Part shown: in pieces, positions 10,787-22,732 of the stretch | Position numbering within the stretch: the stretch's first letter is position 1 | Layout: the number at the start of each line of letters is the position of its first letter | DNA from: Anthopleura xanthogrammica | Lineage: Eukaryota > Cnidaria > Anthozoa > Actiniaria > Actiniidae | DNA length: 64,000 bases | Reading direction: 5' to 3' | Assembly: GCA_964019055.1 (NCBI GenBank) | Contig: OZ025207.1 | Span: 1,219,001 to 1,283,000, forward strand | Translations under genes and position numbers: made by a program | The notes under the pieces: generated by a model | Databases searched by the model: none | Told to the model about the DNA's origin: nothing | The model's input: the letters and a program-made list of their open reading frames with translations, nothing else

Positions 10787-12837
10787 TATATTTAGGTTTC
10801 ATTAAATAAATAACTAATTATTTGATTAAAGGCAGAACTGGTCATTCTCAAAAATGAATATCCAGATACCAATGTATGTTAAAAGAAAATCAAACCCCTT
10901 TATGATAACAATTACTATTAAGGCTTAATCATGAAGTACCATAAATATTTTAGTACCAGTAAAGTATACCAGTATAAGAAATACTTGGAGATTGTGTGCT
11001 GTATAGTTTGTTATCATATAGTTTGGATAGTACTTATGTGCTGATTGGTCCATTATTGGTGATTATTTGTTAAGTACAGCCTTTCATTACATCATGCTCT
11101 GGCTTCTCCCCTAAAGATTGTCACCCTTCTTGCCCTGTCTCATTTCCTTGTAACACCCAACAAACAGGAGTGCATAAGATTTCATACCATCTATCTTTAT
11201 GTTCTGGATTCCTTCTGATGGGCTACCTTCGATGTGGTGTCTCAATTTCTTGCATCAGAACTACCTGGGACATCATGTGGTGAGTGGTTTTGTGTAGAGA
11301 TTAACTGAAAGACAGGACAGGATGTCATACCATCTATCGTCCTGCTTGGGCTTCTCTCTTATAGATTTCTAGCTCACTGGTCCTGCTTCATTTTCTTCAA
11401 ATGCAGTCTACATCTCTTGTATTTTGGGTTGTCAATAGCAGATTCTCTTCACCTAGTTCTGCTCTATTTTGTAGCTTCAAAGAAGATATTGTATTTTGGT
11501 GCAGCCTCTCTTACCATCAATCTTTATGCTTGTGGATTTCTCTCATACACATTGATATCTACTTGGTCTTCTTGCATCACATCAAATATTGAAAAATATC
11601 ACTAATGAACTTGTGTAGTAGTAGGCTGTCCTAAATCTGCATTCTGTGGGATACACTGCTTCACACAGTACCCTTGAAGATCCATGTGTTATAGACTAAC
11701 AGAAAAACATTTGATTGAGTCGAGATTATGAAATGAATGACATAAATGCCATAGCGACATAATAACAAACATCTGATGTTCAGTTACTAATAAATATGTA
11801 TATTGAAAGTAATGAAGTGTGAGGATGACCATACTACAGTGTACTTAAGTATAAAGGTTATTGGTTTAATAGGTTATTGGCAAAAAATATTGCAGCCAAA
11901 TAACTTTTTCCATCACTCTAACACACCAGCAAACAGCGTGGTAACAGGTGTGTTCCTCTTCCCTTATGTTAATTTCTTCTGTTCTTGATGTTGCACTCTT
12001 TTGATGCTTACAGTGTCTCAGTGCTTGCATACATTGACATCTCTCCAATATCTCAATTACAGGGGAAAAGCAAGGTGTTTCTAGACCATCATTGGATATG
12101 TTCTTTCTTTTAGCTTGATGAATTATTCATGACATTCAAATGACACTGTTTTGAACTTCCTCTTTGTGCAATCTTGATGTTTTTTTGGAAGAGCATACCG
12201 TTAGGTGACTTGATCTCTTTGATAGTGTCATCCAGACAATCCAAAATCTTTAAGCAGGCTTTATTTTATGTGAAATCCTACAAATAATTCTGACAGTGCC
12301 AATAGCCACCCTTAATAGTTAATAGAGCACTCCCCAGGGGTTGGGTACCCTAGCTTGTGTTGATCCCTAAAAACCAAGGGTAATACTGGCACTGAGTTCC
12401 ATTTTTTGAGCACTGGTCTTTGCATCAAGTCCATCATATTTGGATGATTATAATATACTAGACACATTCCTGAATTGTTCTGTATCTTGTACAATGTCCA
12501 ACAGTGAGCTGCATCTCATTTTGATAAGGTGCTCTAAACTGTGATGGCTTTATATAATTTATGCTTCATGTTCATGTTTCTTTGCCTTTTATAAAGACAT
12601 TTTAACTGCAATTTGCATCAAGACTACCACACTTGAATATATCTCATATTGCAGGTTATTTACAGGAATCATTTACTTTCAAGTTTCAATTTGAGTACAC
12701 TAGTATGGTCATCTAGAGATGAAAATATGTTTGGTGGATTTGTCAGTTTAACACAAACATTTAAAACTCCATTAAACATTAATTGCATTCAAAATTCATA
12801 AAATACATTCAACAATTTTAAGTACTGTTTAATAAAC
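10787..12837. other. Intergenic stretch with degenerate repeats of about 140-180 bp
   Basis: Between 11180 and 11550 a theme like taccatctatctttatg followed by a cttctctcttat-type block recurs near 11187, 11326 and 11510, suggesting an old tandem repeat. The rest shows no feature. Near 12421 the left arm lacks about 405 bp present in the mirror at about 49.70-50.10 kb. Confidence 0.35.
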
Positions 12838-13320
12838 AAGTAGGAGTGTTTTATCAGGTTTAAAACTACGAGGCTTAGCCAAGTGGTTTTAGACCTGATA
12901 AAACATGATCAACAAGTTTATTGAACTACTACAGAAACCCATTATTAATTTATAAACCTTTGGTTGAAGTAGAGTGACCATACACGTCACGAACATGGAC
13001 TTTCATACATCGATAGAAGTTTGTGTGTAACTGCTATGCACAGTCGAGGTTCATACGCCACTGTCATGTGCAGTCAGTCGCAAAAAGGCTCCCACATTTT
13101 AAAGATAGCATGCCAGTCTCAAGACAGAATTGCTGGTTGACTAGATTTTGTGAGTCCTTAGTGATCGTATGTGAGACTGACCTTGATGAGGCTCTAAGTC
13201 TTTATCTAAACTTGGAGGCACCTTCATCTCTGATAAAGTTGTCCTCATTAGTATGACATGTGACATGTATGGACACTACAATTGGAGCAAAGGCTTATGA
13301 ACTATTCATGAGTTTTTGAA
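12838..13320 (+). mobile_element. Hairpin-bearing dispersed repeat, copy 1
   Basis: The copy begins with a stem: gttttatcaggt then taaaac, a loop, gttttagacctgataaaac (about 12849-12905). It then shares about 450 bp in the same order with 15905-16390 (gaccatacacg, gtgagactgaccttgatgag, taaagttgtcctcattagta). The end near 13290 holds attggagcaaaggcttatgaa. It is non-coding. Mirrors are at about 48790-49275 and 45785-46270. Confidence 0.65.
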
Positions 13321-13327
13321 CATGACA

Positions 13328-13616
13328 TATATACCAAATTTTAAAAAACATTGTCAGGTTGAGGAGGTTAGATCATCAAAGCTTAAGACCAAGGGGTATT
13401 CTGGGTAATCAATATCCTGGGTAGTGTGTTTCCATACAGACACATTCACGAAGAGTGAATGCTTTGCTTGTACAATAGCTTTGCTTGTACAAAACTGTTA
13501 TATGTATACTGTAATATTATCCTCACTGACTGTTTACCCAGAAAACTATTTGGCCCCAGCTTTGATGATTGAAACTTTTCAACCATACAACATTTTTTTA
13601 GGCTTGGTGTAAATAT
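13328..13616. mobile_element. MITE-like element with long imperfect inverted ends
   Basis: The left 60 bp (accaaattttaaaaaacat, gatcatcaaagctt) is inverted in the right 65 bp (agctttgatgatt, aacatttttttaggcttggt). The element is 289 bp and non-coding. The mirror is about 48567-48797. Confidence 0.55.
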
Positions 13617-13627
13617 CATTATCATAT

Positions 13628-13912
13628 ACATTCAATTGCAAAGTCATTGTTGGGTTCAAAACATAGAACATAGGAGCTGAGACTGAAAGGTATTCTGGTA
13701 TATGACATAATTATCCTGTATTCATTTCAAATACACAGTCGAAATGAAACACATGTTAAAAGCCTCCTGTCAGTGCAACAATTTATGAATATTCTAGGAG
13801 TTGTATCACCAGATCCATCTAATTAACATACTTCCCATGCACTGTTTCAGTCTCAGCTTCTGTTATATGTTTTGAACCCAACAATGATTCTGTAATAGGG
13901 TGTATACTTTTA
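13628..13912. mobile_element. MITE with about 45-bp inverted ends
   Basis: cattgttgggttcaaaacat and the following gagctgagactgaaa are inverted at 13845-13893 (tttcagtctcagcttctg, gttttgaacccaacaatg). It lies only 12 bp from the previous element. The mirror is about 48274-48560. Confidence 0.7.
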
Positions 13913-14739
13913 AATCTGGTGCCATTTCTTTATTATTTTATCTTAGCCAACAACATATTATGATGTAAACCATTTTTATCTTGTTAATGGGTAAGCGTCC
14001 TCAAAAGTGAAGGTATAGCAATTTCCATGATATTTTTTTATCGTGCTAGGTATTAACATCACTTAACAAGATATATCAGCTTGAGGTAGGAAACAAAAGA
14101 ATAGAAAGGAAAGTTGTGGTACTTGGAAGTACTTGACAGATTGCTGGTAATAGCACTAAGAGCATCCATACAGTTTACAATCATGAGTGATCAGTGTAAT
14201 TAATGGAGTTATGCATCCAGGTACAGACACTGAGGATGGTACAACAACCCAGCAGTGGGTCTCCAGTGGGTCTTTGCTCTCTATCTTATGCTGTGAGTGA
14301 GAATTTAGGCAGAATGGGCCTTTTGCAATAGTGTCTTTGTCTTAGAGGCTGGTGAGAGGTGAGTACCATAATGCTACACCATCTTTGCCTTTGTAGACTA
14401 CCGGTACTTGCTTCATTGTTTGAGGGATTGTTATTCACATACTTCCTTTTCTAACCACCAGAATCAGCGGCGACTAGAAGACAGGAAAACCTCTGAGTGC
14501 CTGAGGTAAGCTCAAAGAACACTTGGAATTTTGACATCATATTGGGGGCCATCAGTAATATTATGACTAATCAGGGATGGCTATCATTTTCCTTTGGTCT
14601 CTGAACCAGACAGGATGGTCATGGTTAATGGCAATGCTCTTCTCATTGTAATTTACTTCATTATGAAATAGTTTATTGGTTTTCCAAGACAAATTCTGTA
14701 TTGTACTGGGTGTTGGTTGTAATAAAGTTGTGGGCCTGG

Positions 14740-15480
14740 ACCTGCCACCACACAGAGGATTCTGTGTTGTACTGGGACTTGTCAGTCACTTCATCATATC
14801 CTCCAGCAGCAGCAGGGTCAATAGCTCTTCCTGTTGTTGGAAATACCAAACACTTAGTGGAGAATAGAAATGGTATTCACTGGTTTCTGGATTGACATTG
14901 GCTAGTCACTTTATCAGAACATACAACAGCGGTGTTGTCAGCTTCTATTCCTGCTCCAGGAAACACCATACAAATAATGGGAATAGATATGGTCTTCACT
15001 GATCTTTGGATATAGGTTTGCCAATCATCTAATCTTAGCCTCCAGCAGTGGTGTTGTCAGCTGCTCTTCATGTTCATGTAAACTTCATATGAGCAATAGG
15101 AATGGAAATCCTGGTCTTCCTGATCGGTCAAACACTTTATCAAATTCTTCAACAGTGGTGTTGTCATCTGCTGTTCCTGCTCCTGGAAACACCATACAAA
15201 TATAGAAATGCTGGTTCCCATTCTCCTCTTAATGTACCTTTGCCAGTCACTTCATCAGTTCTTCAGCAGTAACGAAGACTGAAATGGTTTTAATTCCTCT
15301 CTTGATTTAGATAACTTTGCAGGCCTGTTACTTTAATCTTTCACCAGTGGTGCTGGTGGCTGCTTATCCTCTTCCTGGAAACACCATACACAATACAGGT
15401 AATGGGAATAGAATGTTGGTCCACACTGGTCTTTGGATGTACCTTTATCAGTCACATCAAAAGATCCTTCAAAAATGCTT
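14740..15480. repeat. Degenerate tandem repeat, about 115 bp, about six units
   Basis: Units with cagcagtggtgttgtcagct, gctcttcctgctcctggaaa, caccatacaaat, gggaatagaaatg and a ctggtctttggatgtacctt part recur near 14795, 14925, 15042, 15148, 15262 and 15343. Spacing varies from about 80 to 135 bp. It gives short ORFs in several frames but no consistent reading frame. The mirror is about 46700-47450. Confidence 0.75.
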
Positions 15481-15904
15481 CCTTCAGCTGCACTTTCTGA
15501 TCACTGAGAACTTTGACAACTTGGCAATTTGAGTACATCTTGTTCCCATGACTAAATCACTTCTTGTCAAATCAACACCCAGTACTTAGCCTCATAAGTC
15601 TTTGTTGTACAGTAGTTTTTTGATTGACATCCTAGATTCACAGTGAAGCATGAAGTGGGCATGCTATTCTTTCTTATATTGTGAAATGAAACTTCTGACT
15701 AGGTTACTAAACAATAAAAAGTGGCATACCTACAGCCAAATGACAGCATAAAGCATAGAAAATACTTAAGCAGAAAGTGAGAAAAAATGGAAGAGCAGCA
15801 AGATCGATTTTTATATGAAGTGTTATAGTTTTGATTCATTTTCTATCAGTTTCGCCTTTTTAATTGTTTATTACAAATTCACAAATTTTAAGGGGGTTTA
15901 TGTA

Positions 15905-16390
15905 GTGTTTAAAAAAGGAGGAGTGTTTTATCAGGTATAAAAGCACAAGGCATAGCCAAGTGGTTTCAGACCTGATAAAAAACGATCTATAAGTTTTTTG
16001 AACTATTTAAAAAACTCATAAAACTTTGGTCTAATTAGAGCAACCATACACGCCACAAAAGAGGTTTGTACATCACTGTCATGCTCAATATGTTCAAAAG
16101 AGACTCCCATGACATGACATGATGTAGTGGGTTGTCAGAGATTGTATGTGACACTGGCCTTGATGAGGTCTCAATCTAAACTTTGATGCACCTTTATTTC
16201 TAACAAAGTCATCCTCATTAGTACTCTTTACATAAAAGACACATGAGTCTTTATATAAAGATCACTAGAATACTAATGAAGAAGACTTTATCAGGCATAA
16301 AGGTCCATGCATGTGACACGTATGGGTGCTCCAATTGGACAAAAGGATTATGAATCTTTTCATGAGATTTTTAAGAACTTTTATAAAACT
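15905..16390 (+). mobile_element. Hairpin-bearing dispersed repeat, copy 2
   Basis: Same family and orientation as 12838-13320, about 3.07 kb downstream. The leading stem-loop is gttttatcaggtataaaagc to gacctgataaaa. It contains additional cctcattagtactct/actaatgaagaag inverted blocks around 16210-16290. It ends next to the inverted 400-bp repeat at 16418. Confidence 0.65.
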
Positions 16391-16417
16391 ACTTGAAACA
16401 AGTGAAAAAATATATAT

Positions 16418-16782
16418 TTGCTATTACACCTTCTATCCCATTATGATTTACCTGTATCCTGTATTGATTGAATCTAAAAGTAACCCAGAGGAAAGCATTT
16501 CGCTGTAGATAGGTGTTAGTATACAAAAGTTGAGCATAATGTGAACAATTACTATGTGGAATACAAAGTATCAGTAACAAAGACTACAAATGAGCAGTAG
16601 CAATAGTTAAAGCACAAAATTGCAGTGTGTGTAGAATGACGTGCTCGGTAAGAGAGCTGTCAAGATGTCACTCTATTGTCACAGTGCAACAGGTTGGTTG
16701 TTGTTGCAAGTTGGTGGCATGTAGACTGTTGATAGACTGGGTGTAGCACTTGTGTCAGTAGTGTGTTGATAGGATGTTGATA
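16418..16782. repeat. 400-bp repeat, inverse of 9840-10245
   Basis: This is the reverse complement of the 9840-10245 block. It includes gttggttgttgttgcaagtt and agatgtcactctattgtcac. The pair brackets the hairpin and MITE cluster, so it could be the ends of a larger composite element. Shared sequence outside the 400 bp was not found. Confidence 0.65.
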
Positions 16783-17147
16783 GAATGTTAGTTTGATGCA
16801 TGTAAACTTACAGTCTTCATCTCAACTTTTATACTACCATATTCAAAGCATGTTTGATCTTCAATAGGGAATTTTCCTGCTACGTCATTTTGGAAAATAC
16901 TGCGACCTTGCATAGCTATATTGCACCATGGCACTAGTATGCACTGACAACAAAGAAAGCTTACAACAGGATAATTTGCTATTGGAACATATCCCCAAAC
17001 GACCCTGGTGAATGAATACTGTTATGTAACCATTTTTGCATGGTGCTGATCTGTGATGCATTCTTAGTGATAGTACCACAAACTGCCACAATTTTAGCTT
17101 GTACCACAATAATTGCTACTAATAGGAAACTATTATTACTGTTAGCA

Positions 17148-17517
17148 AGAGCAGATTTCATATGATGGTGAAAAATAATGTAGCAGACCATCCCATGACT
17201 GTGACAGATATGCATGAGCATTAGGGGAATGCACTTCAATTTGATATCTTGTTACTTGTACATGTGTGTTTAGTTACTTGGACATGCATGCGTAGTTAAA
17301 GAGAGGTCCAGTATCTTTCTATGGGGCCAAAATTCTGTAAACCCAAGTATATCTAGAGTGAGTCATGGGATTTATCAAAAATCTTGACACCCATTTGCTG
17401 CCCCTTTTGGTGTAAAAATGTATAATTTCTGTAGTAACTTGAACCCTCTAGGTTAGGAATCCTATGAAAGTGATACTGTATGCACCATTATTTTTCATTC
17501 AAATGAAATCTGCTCTA
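17148..17517. mobile_element. MITE-like element, imperfect inverted ends of about 31 bp
   Basis: gagcagatttcatatgatgg...aaaaataatg at the left is inverted as cattatttttcattcaaatg...aaatctgctc at the right. It is 370 bp and non-coding. The mirror is at about 44665-45032 and is almost identical. Confidence 0.6.
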
Positions 17518-18084
17518 TTCATAATTGCTTAGCTCAAACTACTTCCCAAGTACCTTTGAATGTTGTTTACCATTTGTAGGAATTTCCTAAAAAGCAGAAA
17601 TCCAATGAATAAGTATAAAACAGGTCAAAGAGCATTTCAATAGGTGTTATTACAGTTGAGACCACAATAAGGTATTCATACATCCATAATATCTGCTATT
17701 GCAAGTTGAATGTGGGGAGATAGTATGTTAGTTGATGGTTCATGAATCTTCAACCAGACAGGATTGATCAAATCAATGCAGCAAACTATCTGACAGGAAA
17801 TTTCATTATACGCAAGTGATAAGTCATATTCTACAGGTCCAAACAAATCACCCATAAATACACATACTAAAGTAGGAAATGATTTCATTTTGGTTTGGAT
17901 GACATTAAATCTTGTTGGCCAAAAATAATGTTCTAATGTTGTCACTTTTAGATGAAATTAAATAGTTTGAGGTTGTAATTAGGTCCTGTTGCAATGATCA
18001 CACCTGTACTTTGGAACAACGTCCCTGATAACATAAAAGATGCAGACTTTGCTGCTAGTGTTTATATGTTTATTTGGGAAACAT

Positions 18085-18390
18085 GGGTTGTGTAGTGGTA
18101 AGAACACTCACATCACACCATAGAACTTGGGTATGATCCCCAGACTCTGCGTCATAAGTTAATATAGTTGTTTGTTGGTTCTCTCCTGTGCTTTGAGAGT
18201 TTTTCTCTGGCTTCTCTGGTTTTCTTCCCTCAGTAAAATTCAACTTTTAAACTCTGTAATTCTAGTAGCCTTACTAAATGCTCCCTGCTTTGCAGACATT
18301 CCTGGTTGGTTCGGCTTAGAGACTGGAAGATTGGGGCAGAGGAGACGAGGGAACCACCTGCCCAAAATGATTGTCTTTTTCAAATAAACC
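18085..18390 (+). mobile_element. tRNA-derived SINE, copy 3
   Basis: It starts with catgggttgtgtagtggtaa (A-box-like) and a degenerate B box (gggtatgatcccc). It continues with gttggttctctcctgtgctt, tttttctctggcttctctgg and ttttcttccctc. The 3' part ends in caaataaacctc. The mirror on the minus strand is at about 43785-44100. Confidence 0.8.
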
Positions 18391-20500
18391 TCTAGTTATG
18401 TAAGATTTTTGACTGTCGAAAACTGAGATGTTCAGTTAATACAAGTGGAATTCCATTTCTGACAAATTCAATAATTTTCTGTCTTTTCTAAACCCAAGGA
18501 CTACCAAAAGTATCTAAATATTTAGAATTATATGTACCACTTTGTATCCCACGCTCAGGGCAGTAAAGAAATCTACTAGAATCATTTGTGGCTACCGAGT
18601 GACAGGTGTCACATTATGCACGTGATCACAGTCTATCAATTTACTTCATACAGTCTGGTAAGGACTTTAGAAAAAATGAGTTTAGAAATTCGCCTTTATT
18701 CATTTATTTATGTCATAACTTTCCTTTAATTTTAGAAAACCTACTTCTACTACTGTTATTACTATTCCTACTGTGGAACTGCTAGAATTTGAGCCTAACT
18801 ATGGTAGGTGGAATGTCTAATGTAGGAATGTAAACTAGTTAAGTTTATAAAGATTGTATTAAACCATGTTTATGTATACAACTATGTGATTTGGAGTCCA
18901 AGAGAAACTATTCTGCACAACTTATAAAAAGACAAAAGACTTTCTTTCTAGGACAAGAAATATTGTTGAAATGTCCTACAAATAAATCTACATGATCCCA
19001 ATTGTGATACCAGACTAAACCAAAATTTGAAAACTTAAACCTAACATAAACAAATGTTTAATTGAGCAAATTTTGTCATTTTCTTCAGAACTTCAAAATC
19101 TCCCATACGGCAGCCCAGCGGCAAAGGATAAAATGCCTTCTTCACTTTGTTATTGAGTGTCAGATGTCATAATATGTTTTTCCAAATTTTTGCTAATTAC
19201 ATTTCTCCTATAGTTGAAAATATGATTGCCTACCAGTAGTTAGTTTGTTAGTCAACGCTAAATATTCTCATCTCATTTTATATGATGATGGAGCTTTATC
19301 TTACTAAATTTTTTTCATCAAGCATGTCACACACACACATCTATACTGAAGGTTGGCTAAAATAGACTGATTCTTATCTCACAAAAAGGAGGAAATTTTC
19401 TGGCCAGATTTCAAGGAGTCAGGTTGACCCCTTTGTTCACCTGGGAAGTCATGTCAATAATTTGGGTTTAAAATATTTTTAAGCTTTCCTTACTACCAGA
19501 GGACTACAGTTTTTGATTCACATATTTCTCATATATACTTTCTCTCCTGTTCAAGTTATCTTATGATGTAATGCAATTCATGGTTCCAACCTCCCTTAGT
19601 TACTGTTGCTATGTCACACAAGCTCAATTTTTTTGCCTGAATATAGTACCTTTGAGTATAGGTATTTAATAGTTGTTTGTGAGACAAGATTTTAATTCCA
19701 CTTGGAAAACAAATGCATTGGTTCGTGACTGTTGAAATTGGAACCATGAATTACACAAATATTATGTCATTAACATATTATTTTCAAACAAGAGCTTTGC
19801 TTTCGACACCAAAGAATTAATTTCTCAATTTTTTAGTGGCACGATAATTTGTACTTTGACCTGGAAAACCAATTAACGTTTTCAATAGCTTGCCAATTCT
19901 ACATGCAGATAGCTCTCATGCACGAAAATATGAAATTCATTTGCACAACAAAACATTACTCATATGACCTTAATCAGTCCATGGCTGGTCCTGTTCCTTG
20001 ATCAGATCAATGTACTTGTTGTAGCATGTCAGCAGTTAGTATTTCCAAACATTTCTCACTGAAAATGAAAGAAAAATTAAAATTAAAAATGGAAAAAAAT
20101 ACATGAATGAATAGTTATTTATATCTTACAGATCAACCCTTCCAATTTTGTTTAATCACCAAAAAACAATGATTTCAAATTGTGTTTGCTTTGACATTTT
20201 CATACATTGGTTGGTATGAATTTTATTGACTGAACCTGAATATGGCCACCATTAATTATCAGCAATAAAACTAATTACAAAAAAAAAATGCATCAGGAAG
20301 ACCAAGCAAAAAAATGGGTATTTTTAAAAGTTGAGTCCTTCGTGCAGATTGCATTGACCCTCGTCAGCTGCTAACAACAATCATTCAAAACATAATTTTG
20401 CCCTCACCCTCCTCTCCCTGGTATGTATCATAGGTAAGCATAATTTCAACTGACAGAAACATAATTTCCACTTTGAAAGGTTGGTCAGATCACATGGAGG
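18391..20500. other. No supported gene; segment of very high arm-to-arm identity
   Basis: A/T-rich unique-looking sequence with only short ORFs in all frames. It is notable because the mirror (about 41.7-43.8 kb) is almost identical: in the roughly 240 bp from 18421 I counted two substitutions. No RNA gene or transposon ends were seen. Confidence 0.5.
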
Positions 20501-20504
20501 GAGA

Positions 20505-21125
20505 CAAACCCTATTATGAGTGCCAAAATGAACTGACAGACCACCTAGGCTGTATTCTGGTCATCTTAGAATAGTAAAGATGAAGGCATCATCAAGAAGA
20601 TATGTGTGGTGGCCAGGATCAACGATCAACTCAAAGCCTCATCAGGATGTGCAGTAGTTGTCAGCAGAACCAGAATGCATCAAGCAAGGTAGTACTACAG
20701 CCATGGGAGTAGTCTACAACACCCTGGCAATGAATACATGTTGACTATGCTGGCTCATTACAAGATGCAATGTTCACACAGGAAGTAACCAGAAATAATC
20801 CAAATGAAAACCACGACAGCAGCCAAAACCACTGATGTTATAACAAGTCTGTTTGAAAAGTTATTCCAGTTATTTCTATCTAATGGCATGTGCCATATTT
20901 TATCAGCTCTGCATCACCCAGCTACAAATGGATTAGCAGTATGTTCCAATTAAAATACTCAAGCAAGCACTGCCCTCCACAAAGAAAAGTTCTAAACCAG
21001 TAGCTAGGTTCCTTATTGCATACAAGAACACACCACACTCCACGACAGATGAGAGTCCAGCAAGGCTGATGTTGGTAAGATCACTGCGAAGTTGCTTGGA
21101 TTTAATGAAACCCCACCTGATCAAC
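20505..21125 (+). pseudogene. Ty3/gypsy retrotransposon integrase, zinc-binding and core remnant
   Basis: Frames shift repeatedly but the order of family motifs is clear. YVWWPG at 20601-20618 follows the zinc-binding region. HVDYAG at 20737-20754 contains the first catalytic aspartate. HPATNGLA at about 20914-20938 and AYKNTPHSTTDESPARL at about 21018-21066 follow, then LDLMKP just before the minisatellite. The stretch with the second catalytic aspartate is deleted, and the residue after NGLA is valine instead of the catalytic glutamate. In-frame stops interrupt the reading. It is inactive. The mirror at 41206-41690 (minus) keeps more of the zinc-binding region but lacks everything after the middle of the core. 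Confidence 0.85.
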
Positions 21126-22185
21126 TCTAGGGACAGTTGATCACAACTAGGGACAGATGATCACAGCTAGGGACAGTTGATCGTGGCTAGGGGCAGTTGA
21201 TCACAGCTAGGGACAGTTGATCAGGGCTAGGGACAGTTGATCACAACTAGGGACAGATGATCAGGGCTAGGGACAGTTGATCACAACTAGGGACAGTTGA
21301 TCAGGGCTAGGGACAGTTGATCAGGGCTAGAGACAGTTGATCACAGCTAGGGACAGTTGATCACAACTAGGGACAGTTGATAACAGCTAGGGACAGTTGA
21401 TCAGGGCTAGGGACAGTTGATCACAACTAGGGACAGTTGATCAGGGCTAGGGACAGTTGATCAGGGCTAGAGACAGTTGATCACAGCTAGGGACAGTTGA
21501 TCACAACTAGGGACAGTTGATAACAGCTAGGGACAGTTGATCAGGGCTAGGGACAGTTGATCAGGGCTATGGACAGTTGATCACAACTAGGGACAGTTGA
21601 TCACAGCTAGGGACAGTTGATCAGGGCTAGGGACAGTTGATCACAGCTAGGGACAGTAGATAACAGCTAGGGACAGTTGATCAGGGCTAGTGACAGTTGA
21701 TCAGGGCTAGGGACAGTTGATCAGGACTAGGGACAGTTGATCACAACTAGGGACAGATGATCAGGACTAGGGACAGTTGATCAGGGCTAGAGACAGTTGA
21801 TCACAGCTAGGGACAGTTGATCACAACTAGGGACAGTTGATAACAGCTAGGGACAGTTGATCAGGGCTAGGGACAGTTGATCACAACTAGGGACAGTTGA
21901 TCAGGGCTAGGGACAGTTGATCAGGGCTAGAGACAGTTGATCACAGCTAGGGACAGTTGATCACAACTAGGGACAGTTGATAACAGCTAGAGACAGTTGA
22001 TCAGGGCTAGGGACAGTTGATCAGGGCTAGGGACAGTTGATCACAACTAGGGACAGTTGATCACAACTAGGGACAGTTGATCACAGCTAGGGACAGTTGA
22101 TCACAGCTAGGGACAGTTGATCACAGCGAAGGACAGTTGATCACAGCTAGGGACAGTTGATCAGGGCTATGGAGCTTGATCACTA
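21118..22185. repeat. 20-bp minisatellite, about 53 units
   Basis: The unit is ctagggacagttgatcacag with variants at the last bases (acagct, acaact, agggct, taacagct). Every unit carries TGATCA or a one-base variant. Part of the array is organised in a seven-unit (140-bp) higher-order repeat starting at 21281, 21421 and 21881, with a variant at 21741. It sits between the integrase core and the C-terminal part of the gypsy pseudogene. It is not a CRISPR array, because there are no unique spacers. Confidence 0.97.
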
Positions 22186-22429
22186 CTGTAGGGGGTACTA
22201 TGTGGACAAGTGAGTATAAGTTGGTGACTATATGTATGGGCGACTATATGGCATGTTGGCATGTGGTACCAGCAAAATACATTTTGGCCAGTCATTGCCA
22301 ATTTTTGAACTGTCAAAAATGATTAACAATTAACAAGTGGTAATCTTCATTAAATTCATAATTTTCACTGTAGAAAGGACAGCAAACATGTTCATTCAAA
22401 ATCATATTTGACTGGTCAAGTACCAAATT

Positions 22430-22725
22430 TGGCCAGACATTGACCGTTGACCGGCCATTATTTCGAGCCCTGGAAGTGGCAAAGGGAATTCAGACAAGAC
22501 AGTTGGTGAGAGGAGATCCAGTGATGGCACATGATTATTGATTATTGTGGGGACCTGAAGTGGAGATCAGGTTTAGTTGTCAAAAAAACTGGTCCACTGA
22601 CATACAGGCTGTACTGTACAAGATTCAAGTTGCACCAGGTATTATTTGGTGCTGACACATTGATCAGTTACTACCCACAAGTGGGGTGCAAACAACAAGT
22701 CAACCTGATGTAACCAACCCCAGTG
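22430..22725 (+). pseudogene. Ty3/gypsy integrase C-terminal (GPY/F-like) remnant
   Basis: Frames read GDPVMAHDY, then WRSGLVVKKTGPLTYRL, then in another frame HIDQLLP. This is the usual order of the integrase C-terminal region of Ty3/gypsy elements, where a GDxV start is followed by KW..G.V...GP.SY and a closing HxDQL. Frameshifts separate the parts. It continues the pseudogene at 20505-21125 across the minisatellite. The mirror is at about 39390-39625, minus strand. Confidence 0.8.
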
Positions 22726-22732
22726 AACCACT

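Noticed and set aside
16885..17239. Two overlapping ORFs identical in both arms (74 and 86 codons)
   Set aside because: The whole interval is near-identical between arms at the DNA level, so frame conservation is not evidence of coding; they overlap a MITE and show no recognisable motif.
17676..17945. 89-codon minus-strand ORF (MTTLEHYFWPTRF...)
   Set aside because: The mirror ORF diverges after a frameshift at about codon 77 and the region has few differences overall; no domain is recognised.
21118..22185. CRISPR-like regular repeats
   Set aside because: Units are contiguous 20-mers with small variants and no unique spacers, in a eukaryotic context; this is a minisatellite.
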